Below, in pieces: positions 54,160-60,925 of a DNA stretch of 64,000 nucleotides. Below the pieces are notes generated by a model. The model did not search any database, was not told the origin of the DNA, and was given only the letters and a program-made list of their open reading frames with translations. The DNA lies in assembly GCF_014466955.1 (NCBI RefSeq), contig NZ_AP023396.1:6510001-6574000 (forward strand), in the 5' to 3' direction. The translations under genes and the position numbers were made by a program. The first letter of the stretch is position 1. Every line of letters starts with the position of its first letter. The DNA comes from Nocardia wallacei (GTDB lineage: Bacteria > Actinomycetota > Actinomycetes > Mycobacteriales > Mycobacteriaceae).

Positions 54160-55278
54160 CTACCCCAGCTTCGCGAAGAACCCGCGGATATCGGCCGCCA
54201 GGAGGTCGGGTACCTCGTAGGCCGCCCAGTGGCCGCCCTCGGTGTATTCGTTCCACTGCACGATGTTGGCGTGGTCGCGTTCGGCGAACTTACGCGGCGC
54301 CCGGAAGTCGTAGCCGAAGGAGGACAGCCCGAGCGGCACGGTGGTCGGTTCGGTGGCGTGCTCGCCGTGGGCGGTCTCGAAGTAGAAGCGGGCCGAGGAC
54401 GCCGAGGTGTTGGTGAACCAGTAGAGGGCGACGTTGGTGAGGATGTCGTCGGGGTCGAGGCTGGCCAGCAGCTGACCGCTCCAGGCGAGTTGGCCGACGG
54501 GGGAATCCGACAGCCCGTGCGCCAGCGTCTGCGGCTGCGCGCGCTGCGCGAAGTCGTGGATGGAGTGCTCCAGGAACTTCTGCCCGAATTGCACGCCCAT
54601 CAGCTCCTGTTCGCTGAGGCCGTCCAGCTCCCCCGGTTCACCCTTCGGGAACGAGAAGATCTGGTTGACGTGCACGCCGATCACATTGCCTGGGGCCAGC
54701 CGACCCATCTCCGGTGAGACGATGGCGCCGCCGTCGTTGCCGTGCACGCCGTAGCGCTCGTACCCCAGCCGCCGCATCAGCTCCACATAGGCGGCCGCCA
54801 TCCGCTCCGGCGTCCATCCCCGATCGGTGGTCGGCCCCGAGAACGTGAAGCCGGGGTAGGACGGGATCACCAGATGGAACTCGTCGCCCAGCCGCTCGAC
54901 CAGCCCGAGGTACTCCACGAAGGAACTCGGCCAGCCGTGGGTCAACATCAGCGGCGTGGCCTCCGGATTCGCCGACCGCACATGCACGAAATGGATTGTC
55001 TGCCCGTCGATCTCGGTGACGAAGTGCGGATACTCGTTCAGCTTCGCCTCCACCGCCCGCCAATCGAACTCCGCCAGCCACCGCCGCACCAGCGGCCGCA
55101 CGAACGCCCCCGGCACCCCGTACTCCCACCCCGCCGGCACCGGAATCCCGACATCGACCTGCCCCGCCACCCGCTCCGCAGGCAATTCGTCCGCGAACCG
55201 AGCATGCGCCAGCCGGTAGTTCAGGTCGTCCAGCTCGGCCTGCGGAACCTCGATACGGAAGGAACGGATCTCACTCAT
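54160..55278 (-). CDS. Epoxide hydrolase, EHN family
   Basis: 372 residues from ATG 55278 with AAGGAG upstream. N-terminal EHN domain (FRIEVPQAELDDLNYRLA) with an alpha/beta-hydrolase core: LTHGWPSSFVEYL oxyanion loop, GNDGGAIVSPEMG nucleophile elbow with the attacking Asp, ANIVQWNEYTEGGHWAAYE with the catalytic His. Opens epoxides to diols, in detoxification or catabolism. A promoter (TTGGAA-N18-TATGCT) with an inverted-repeat operator precedes it, but no TetR gene is next to it. Confidence 0.92.
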   Translation of the reverse strand: MSEIRSFRIEVPQAELDDLNYRLAHARFADELPAERVAGQVDVGIPVPAGWEYGVPGAFVRPLVRRWLAEFDWRAVEAKLNEYPHFVTEIDGQTIHFVHVRSANPEATPLMLTHGWPSSFVEYLGLVERLGDEFHLVIPSYPGFTFSGPTTDRGWTPERMAAAYVELMRRLGYERYGVHGNDGGAIVSPEMGRLAPGNVIGVHVNQIFSFPKGEPGELDGLSEQELMGVQFGQKFLEHSIHDFAQRAQPQTLAHGLSDSPVGQLAWSGQLLASLDPDDILTNVALYWFTNTSASSARFYFETAHGEHATEPTTVPLGLSSFGYDFRAPRKFAERDHANIVQWNEYTEGGHWAAYEVPDLLAADIRGFFAKLG

Positions 55279-55295
55279 GATGTCTCCTTACTCAC

Positions 55296-55357
55296 CAGAA
55301 CGGAATGCTTCGTTCTGTTCTGACGCCAGCATAGCAGAATGGATCGTTCCGTTCCAA
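55296..55357 (-). promoter_or_regulatory. Promoter and operator of the epoxide hydrolase gene
   Basis: On the minus strand -35 TTGGAA (55357-55352) and -10 TATGCT (55333-55328) are spaced by 18 bases. Downstream, CAGAACG (55296-55302) and CGTTCTG (55311-55317) form a perfect 7-base inverted repeat with an 8-base spacer, placed around the expected transcript start, a classical repressor site. A related AGAATGGATCGTTCC lies within the promoter at 55336-55350. Confidence 0.6.
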
Positions 55358-55682
55358 CCCGTAGCCGTCCGGAGCGGACGGCGGTACAGCCGCTACCGGC
55401 CGGAGCCACCCCTCATCCCGACATACAACGTCCGGCACGACCGCCGCATCACGGCAAACCCGCACAGCGACAAGGAACACCACCTTCAGCAGGCGAGCAC
55501 CCGCCCGCAACAAACAAGCAACCGAAGGGCGCAACATGCGGTCGTCGCCCCTCGGGAAGACACACAATGCACCCCGACAAGCTATATGAAACACATCACA
55601 TTGATGCGATGCATTACCGGGAGCTTTATTGGAACACGTCAGCGGGATTATCCCGAATTATGCAAGTGAAAGGTGATGCGCA
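55358..55682. promoter_or_regulatory. Leader region of the RiPP-like cluster, with inverted repeat
   Basis: 325 bases between the epoxide hydrolase promoter and the short ORF at 55683. G+C falls from about 70% to 47% over the last 60-base line. CGGGAT-T-ATCCCG at 55643-55655 is a perfect 6-base inverted repeat, 27 bases before the ATG, and a candidate operator. A clear -35/-10 pair could not be fixed. A 42-codon ORF (55567-55695) crosses the region without a good ribosome-binding site and is not called. Confidence 0.4.
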
Positions 55683-55820
55683 ATGGCAATATTGACCGAC
55701 GACGCAATGAACTTCACCCTGGAGACCGAGGCGCGGCTGAAGTCTCTGCTCGACGGAAATGGCCTCGTCGATGCCTCACATCATGCGGTGGCCGAAGCAG
55801 ACAACAAGTTCGAAGGCTGA
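55683..55820 (+). CDS. Candidate RiPP precursor peptide
   Basis: 45 codons from ATG 55683, too short for routine gene finders, with AAAGGTG at the right distance. It begins MAILTDDAMNF, continues with an amphipathic, acidic stretch containing LKSLLDGNG (leader-like), and ends with a putative core from about residue 31: ASHHAVAEADNKFEG. The tail has no Cys or Thr and only one Ser, so azoline formation is hardly possible; it has two His, two Asp/Asn and several Ala/Gly residues. Directly followed by a 16-bp hairpin and then by ycaO, tfuA and a HExxH gene, the normal layout for a precursor. The boundary of the core is a guess. Confidence 0.6.
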   Translation: MAILTDDAMNFTLETEARLKSLLDGNGLVDASHHAVAEADNKFEG

Positions 55821-55835
55821 TCCGATCGAGCAGTA

Positions 55836-55875
55836 ACTGGTACGAGTGGGCAGAATCGGCCCACTCGTACCCAGT
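55836..55875 (+). terminator. Hairpin between candidate precursor and ycaO
   Basis: Arms 55836-55851 and 55859-55875 pair over 16 bases with one bulged C and a 7-base loop (AGAATCG). The core GTACGAGTGGGC and its complement are perfect. It starts 15 bases after the precursor stop. In lantibiotic and other RiPP operons such partial terminators raise precursor over enzyme expression; the same role is inferred here. Confidence 0.7.
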
Positions 55876-55900
55876 ACTACTGTTCGACGGTACGATTGGG

Positions 55901-57154
55901 GTGGGCAAGCTGAATCCGTTGGCATCACACAGAATGACATCGAGTATTCGGACAGCTTCTCTGGACGAGACTCTCCGAAAAGCACAGGCCGTCGCACGAC
56001 AATTGCACATAACGAGGGTAACGGATACGACGTGGCTGGACCGAATCGGGATTCCGGTATATGCGAGTATCCGCCCCGGCGCACACCGGCGCTCATTGGC
56101 AGTAAACGCCGGAAAAGGTCGCTGGCCGAAGGAAGCGCAGGTCGGCGCATACATGGAGGCGATCGAGTTCGCATTCGCTGAATCATCGCGACACCTGGAT
56201 GCTGTCGACCTGCTCCTGCCATACCAGGTGCAAGGTCAACCCTCGTTTCCGCATTCGCTTCTCTCCTTGTGTCCGGTGTTGGGACGCAGAATTGATGCCG
56301 ATAAACCGATCGCGTGCGTCGAGGCAACCGAAATCTTTTCGGGCGAGTCCGCCATGATCCCCGCAGAGCTTGTCTTCAATCCCTTCACCGACAATGCCGG
56401 CCAGGCCATCTACGGGACGAGCACGAACGGACTGGCTTCCGGAAACACGGTCGAGGAAGCATCTCTGCACGGCCTTTGCGAATTGATCGAACGCGATGTT
56501 ACTTCCTACCAGTACATAAATCCGAGCTCATACTATGTGCCCGTACAACCGGACACTGTCGGTGTCCCCGAGGATGTCGCGGCACTTGTCGAGCGTATCG
56601 TGGCGGCCGATCTGACGGTAACACTACGCTACGCCCCCAACGAGTATGAGCTGCCTTACTTTCAAGCACACATACTGGAACAGCAAGATTTTGCTCCGAT
56701 TGCGATTTCCACCGGAGTAGGTCTGCATCTCGACGTCGGCATCTCAGCGGTGCGAGCGATCAGCGAGGCCGCTCAGTCACGTTTGACCTTCATCCATGGC
56801 GGCCGGGACGACATCATCGACAGATATTCGAAATTCGAAGGACTCGACGGTCGGGCCGCCGAACTCCGCGCCGTCGCGATCTCGCGATCGCGCGTTACCG
56901 ACCAGGCGCGGAGTATGTCGTTCGATTCGGTGTCTACGACGACGTCGCACATGACCGAATCAATCGACGATGCGCTGGGATTGCTACGAGACAAGCTCGG
57001 TAGGAGCGGGATCGAACGGGTGTACCGCTACGTCCTGTCGCCACCCGATGTACCGCTCGCGGTGGTTCGTGTCATCGCACCCGGCCTGGAACACTTCAAA
57101 CCGGACTTCCATCGCGTCGGGCCGCGCTTGGCCCAGTTCGTGAGCGACTTGTGA
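55901..57154 (+). CDS. YcaO domain protein, TfuA-associated
   Basis: 417 residues from GTG 55901, chosen so that the YcaO N-terminus (KLNPLASHR..., then TRVTDTTWLDRIGIPVYASI) is included; ATG 55934 is the alternative and the true start is uncertain. ATP-using peptide-backbone activating enzyme. Seen: SLAVNAGKG (usual S-x-GKG), MEAIEFAFAE, and STNGLASGNTVEEASLHGLC then ELIERDV, the ATP/metal-binding core. The C-terminus ends VGPRLAQFVSDL and lacks the PxPxP of azoline-forming YcaO proteins. Overlaps tfuA by one base. With TfuA, formation of a backbone thioamide is the expected reaction. Confidence 0.85.
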   Translation: MGKLNPLASHRMTSSIRTASLDETLRKAQAVARQLHITRVTDTTWLDRIGIPVYASIRPGAHRRSLAVNAGKGRWPKEAQVGAYMEAIEFAFAESSRHLDAVDLLLPYQVQGQPSFPHSLLSLCPVLGRRIDADKPIACVEATEIFSGESAMIPAELVFNPFTDNAGQAIYGTSTNGLASGNTVEEASLHGLCELIERDVTSYQYINPSSYYVPVQPDTVGVPEDVAALVERIVAADLTVTLRYAPNEYELPYFQAHILEQQDFAPIAISTGVGLHLDVGISAVRAISEAAQSRLTFIHGGRDDIIDRYSKFEGLDGRAAELRAVAISRSRVTDQARSMSFDSVSTTTSHMTESIDDALGLLRDKLGRSGIERVYRYVLSPPDVPLAVVRVIAPGLEHFKPDFHRVGPRLAQFVSDL

Positions 57155-57834
57155 TGAACAACTCCGTACACTTCTTTGTGGGACCGACCGGTAACGGATC
57201 AGCCGCTCTTCGACGACTTGCGGCCGAGGCCGAGGTGTCGATCCATACACCGATCAAGCGTTTCGATATTCCGGCACTGGTCGCTCGAGAAGAGCCGTCG
57301 ACCATCGTGATCGTCGACGGCCTGTTCTACAGTGCTCCCGCGGTCGGCCATGTGGAGATCCGCGAAGCTTTGGAAGCGGGTTGGTCCGTCTGGGGCCTGT
57401 CCTCCATGGGCGCGATTCGCGCGGCGGAGATGCAGCTGCTGGGTATGCGTGGCTTCGGAAGGGTTTTCGACAGGTATGCGTCGGATCCGGAATTTACCGA
57501 TGACGAGGTCACTCTCTTGCACGAGGAAGAGCCGCCTTATCGGCCGTTCAGCGAGCCGCTGGTTCACATTCGTGAATTTCTCGGGCACATGGTATCGACC
57601 AATTTTCTCGAGGCAGACGACGCGGCGGCCGTGATCGACAAAATGAAAAGACGTTGGTTCGGCGATCGGTCTCTGGCGGCGCTCCGGTCCGAACTCGTCG
57701 TGACCACCGGCCGTGAGGTCGATGAGATACACAAACTTCTCGAAGGCTTCGACAGGTTCCGGATCAAAACAGAAGACTTCGATACTTTCGTCCGAAGCCG
57801 TATCTGGACCCGAGCGGTGATCACACAACGATGA
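57154..57834 (+). CDS. TfuA-like protein
   Basis: 226 residues from ATG 57154, which shares its A with the ycaO stop (TGATG). Core of the TfuA family: HFFVGPTGNG, IVDGLFYSAPAVGHVEI, and WGLSSMGAIRAAEMQLLGM followed by GFGRVFDRY and DDEVTLLHEEE. TfuA proteins partner with YcaO in thioamide installation (thioviridamide-type peptides, the McrA thioglycine) and take their name from trifolitoxin. They are thought to provide or handle sulfide. The 3' end overlaps the HExxH gene by 4 bases (ATGA). Confidence 0.87.
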   Translation: MNNSVHFFVGPTGNGSAALRRLAAEAEVSIHTPIKRFDIPALVAREEPSTIVIVDGLFYSAPAVGHVEIREALEAGWSVWGLSSMGAIRAAEMQLLGMRGFGRVFDRYASDPEFTDDEVTLLHEEEPPYRPFSEPLVHIREFLGHMVSTNFLEADDAAAVIDKMKRRWFGDRSLAALRSELVVTTGREVDEIHKLLEGFDRFRIKTEDFDTFVRSRIWTRAVITQR

Positions 57835-58589
57835 TCTCGGACAGGGAAACACTCCGTCGACATCTCGGCGGCCTACCATTTATTTCCGATACCTTCCGCG
57901 CGAAGATTGTCTCGTCTCTGGTCGCCGCGAAACGGCAGTCGGCGCTCGGACATGCCCAGCACACCGAGGGAAGCGGTTACCTGACACCGGATGCGGGCGT
58001 GCGCTATCTGACCGAACCACACTATCGTTCACTGCACGAGCGTTGGCGTAAATGCCCAGGTCTGATGCCTGCCCAAATAGCCCGGATCGACCGCACGCGA
58101 CGCGCGATAATTGCACGAGAGCCGACCTGGGAATCGCTGTTACATATTCCGGTACAGTTTGTCGTGCCGGACGACCCTGCAGTCGTCAACGCCAGCAACC
58201 CGCTGGTGCCGCAGACTATCGCCCTGGGATACCGAGCGTTCGAATCGCAGGATCTTCTCACTACGGCACTCATCCACGAATACGCCCATGTCTGGATGGG
58301 CCTGATCTGTGAAATCGCGGACATCGATAACGGCAGGGACAGGAGACGGTTCATCCTCCCCTCGGGAACTGGCGACAAGACTCTGCGAACAGTTGTCTTC
58401 GCTGCGCACTTCGCTGTCGCGTGCGGCCGCTACTTCGGATTCGACACCCCGTACCGGCTCGGCTCGGCACTCACCTACGGCAGCTACGCCCGTGAATCGC
58501 TGGACCTCTGTGCCGGTTCGGTCGGGCTGAGCGTCATGGGCCAGGTCGTCTGGCACGAACTGTCGGAGAACGTCATGCCAATCGGTTGA
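57831..58589 (+). CDS. HExxH motif peptide-modification-type protein
   Basis: 252 residues from ATG 57831, coupled to tfuA. A central ALIHEYAHVWMGL gives HExxH near residue 146, then a short acidic loop, RFILPSGTGDKTLRTVVFAA and a helical C-terminus. The layout (HExxH, short insertion, proline-containing strand, helix with Arg and Gly-Arg) matches HExxH proteins of RiPP loci (TIGR04267-type), some of which are now described as 2-oxoglutarate-dependent beta-hydroxylases rather than peptidases. Likely modifies the precursor at His or Asp. Overlaps the convergent MFS gene by 17 bases. Peptidase activity remains an alternative. Confidence 0.65.
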   Translation: MISDRETLRRHLGGLPFISDTFRAKIVSSLVAAKRQSALGHAQHTEGSGYLTPDAGVRYLTEPHYRSLHERWRKCPGLMPAQIARIDRTRRAIIAREPTWESLLHIPVQFVVPDDPAVVNASNPLVPQTIALGYRAFESQDLLTTALIHEYAHVWMGLICEIADIDNGRDRRRFILPSGTGDKTLRTVVFAAHFAVACGRYFGFDTPYRLGSALTYGSYARESLDLCAGSVGLSVMGQVVWHELSENVMPIG

Positions 58590-59814
58590 TCGTCCAGAGG
58601 GACCGGATCATCAGGTTGCAGGCGGTCGCCGTCACGATCCCGACCGCGGCAATCCCGGCTATCAAGTACATGGACAGATGTGGCCCGACGGCCGCGACCA
58701 CGGCGTAGCCGACCGGCACAACGGAGAGTTCGCCGATCGAATTCACCGATTGAACACGTCCTTGAACGGCATCGGGGATGTGCTGTCCGAGGGCTGTGGA
58801 CCACGTGACGATCGCGATATCGAGCCCTACACCGGTGATCACGGCTGCCGAGAGCACCATAGCCAAGGGCAAATGCAGTGCGAGCGCAAGCACCGGCAGC
58901 GCCAGCGTCCCGCTCGTCGCAGTGGAGACGACAGCCAAACGTCGCGGCTTCCACCGCAGACAGACAAAGCCCCCGAGCACGAGCCCAACCGCGAATGCGC
59001 TCTCCATCAGGCCCCAGGACGACGCGCCGCTGTATCCAGTCGCGGCGAGCGCCGGCCCGGCGAGTTCGAACCCGACCCGCCAGAGCATGACGATGACCGC
59101 GCCGAACGCCATGTTGGCGACCAACCAACTACGGGCGGACACCTCGCGCCAGCCTTCTCGCAGATCCTCCCACGGGCTCGTGGTCCCCGTCCGCGGCGTC
59201 GCCCTCAGGGTTACGCGATGCATCAGTGCGGCCGACAAATAGAACGTCAGCGCGTCGAAAACCAGGACCCAGCCCGCCGACGTGAGCGCTACCGTACCGC
59301 CGGCGGCGGCCGGTGCTGTCACACGGACGATATTGGAACTCAGCCGGTTCAACGCATTGGCTTGTTGTAGCTGCGACGCAGCCACGAGCTGTTTGAAGAT
59401 CGCGTTGGACGCGGGGCGGATCAACGCGGACACCGAGCCGGAAAGGAAGGCCAGCGCACCCAGCGACCACGTCGTCGCATGCTCGCTCAGCACCAGCGTG
59501 GCGACAACCATCTGGATGGTTCCCGCCGCGGCGCGACCATATACCAGGAGGGCGGATCGCGAGACCCGATCGGCGAGCACACCGCCGTACAGAAGAAATA
59601 GGATGCTCGGTACGGCGTTGAGCGCCAGCACTACTCCTAGTGCCGTCACTCCACCGCCCGTGCCCAGCGCGGCGAAGGCCAGGGCCACCGGTGCGGCCGC
59701 CGAGCCCACCATTGTGGTCGTATTGGCTGCGAGCACTCGCCGGAAGCGAGCCGACCGAACGACCGAATCCGATTCGGCCGACTCCTGCCGGGTCGAAATA
59801 CCGCCCTCTGTCAC
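58573..59814 (-). CDS. MFS transporter, probable peptide exporter
   Basis: 413 residues from GTG 59814, preceded by GGGGGGAATT; a longer frame from 59859 has no ribosome-binding site. Twelve-helix MFS of the MefA/EntS type: LALNAVPSILFLLYGGVLADR, SGSVSALIRPASNAIFKQLV, ARSWLVANMAFGAVIV and PDAVQGRVQSVNSIGEL. Convergent with the modification genes and inside the low-GC island, so it probably exports the product or gives self-protection. G+C here is already higher than in the enzyme genes. Confidence 0.85.
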   Translation of the reverse strand: MTEGGISTRQESAESDSVVRSARFRRVLAANTTTMVGSAAAPVALAFAALGTGGGVTALGVVLALNAVPSILFLLYGGVLADRVSRSALLVYGRAAAGTIQMVVATLVLSEHATTWSLGALAFLSGSVSALIRPASNAIFKQLVAASQLQQANALNRLSSNIVRVTAPAAAGGTVALTSAGWVLVFDALTFYLSAALMHRVTLRATPRTGTTSPWEDLREGWREVSARSWLVANMAFGAVIVMLWRVGFELAGPALAATGYSGASSWGLMESAFAVGLVLGGFVCLRWKPRRLAVVSTATSGTLALPVLALALHLPLAMVLSAAVITGVGLDIAIVTWSTALGQHIPDAVQGRVQSVNSIGELSVVPVGYAVVAAVGPHLSMYLIAGIAAVGIVTATACNLMIRSLWTINRLA

Positions 59815-59926
59815 AATTCCCCCCGCGTAGCCCAATCCCTGCGTCGCGCCAAGCACCATACCCGTCGGCGAGAAGTCGCGGTAGCGACGACAGGTGGAAC
59901 CATCGCCTGTGCCAGGGGCAGAACAC

Positions 59927-60787
59927 CTATGGGGACAGGAACTCTGCCAGGGCCGAGGCGGTGGCGTCGGGGTTCTCGAGTTGGGGGTAGTGGCCGGTGG
60001 GTGGGGGGTCGTCGAGGACTACGAAGGTGGCTCGGGGGAGGCGTTCCCGCAGGCGGGGGAGGAGGTGGGCGCCGCTGATGGGGTCGGCGGGGCCCCAGAG
60101 GAACAGGGTTGGGTTGGAACAGGATTCGAGGGCCTGTTGCCACCGGGTGGCGTTGGCGCGGCGCTCGTCGTGGTAGCGGTTGAGGCGCCATTGGATGCGT
60201 TTGCCGCCGTCGCTCGACGTGGCGAGCCACATCTGGTGCAGGTCCGACTCGGCGACGGGGCGGCCGAGGATTCGGCGCAGGGACATGCGGTAGGCGGACT
60301 CGGACAGCAAGGGCCCCAGCAACTTTCCGAGCCGGGTGTAGAGCAGGCGTTGTACCGGCAGCGGCCGATACAGGTCGGGGTAGAGGCCGCCGTTCAGCCA
60401 GGCCATCCGGGTGATGCGGGCGCGGTCGCGGGCCAGTAGTTCCTGCGCGACGCTGACGCCGTAATCGTGTGCGACCAAGGCGGTTTCGCGAATGCCCAGG
60501 TACCGCCACAGCTCCTCGACCAGCGTGGCCTGCTCGGTGAGGCGGTAATCGTGCCGACGCGGCTTGGCGCTGGCGCCGAACCCCAGGAAGTCCAGAGTGG
60601 TTACCCGGCAACCGGATTCGATCAGCGCGGGCAGGACCGGGGCCCAATCGTGCGAGGAGGTCGGATAACCGTGCAGCAGCGTGACCGGGTGACCGTCCTC
60701 CGGCCCGTCCTGGCGGTGAAAGATCCGATGCCCGCCCATCTCCACATGGTCGCCCCCGGCGATCCACTCCGCCCGCGACGGATGCAT
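59927..60787 (-). CDS. Alpha/beta hydrolase, haloalkane-dehalogenase-like
   Basis: 286 residues from ATG 60787. Seen: TLLHGYPTSSHDWAPVLPAL (oxyanion loop), LDFLGFGASAKP, and VAHDYGVSVAQEL with Asp at the nucleophile position (haloalkane dehalogenase/epoxide hydrolase type), an acidic PADPI turn, and GHYPQLENP with the catalytic His. Substrate unknown. It is the last gene before dinG and may belong to the inserted segment or be native. Confidence 0.88.
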   Translation of the reverse strand: MHPSRAEWIAGGDHVEMGGHRIFHRQDGPEDGHPVTLLHGYPTSSHDWAPVLPALIESGCRVTTLDFLGFGASAKPRRHDYRLTEQATLVEELWRYLGIRETALVAHDYGVSVAQELLARDRARITRMAWLNGGLYPDLYRPLPVQRLLYTRLGKLLGPLLSESAYRMSLRRILGRPVAESDLHQMWLATSSDGGKRIQWRLNRYHDERRANATRWQQALESCSNPTLFLWGPADPISGAHLLPRLRERLPRATFVVLDDPPPTGHYPQLENPDATASALAEFLSP

Positions 60788-60925
60788 CGGCTACTCCCTT
60801 CCCGGCGAGCATCGAGCGACGACGCTCGTGCCGATACCGTACAACCCGGACGGGTTCGCCTCATCCACCCCGCATTCCGCGAGAGTCCGCGCGTGCCTGT
60901 CGGACCGGCGCAGTAATCTGCCTGG

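Noticed and set aside
55567..55695. 42-codon ORF before the candidate precursor, rich in His and Tyr
   Set aside because: No convincing ribosome-binding site, and it overlaps the start of the better supported 45-codon ORF by 13 bases; kept only as a second-choice precursor.
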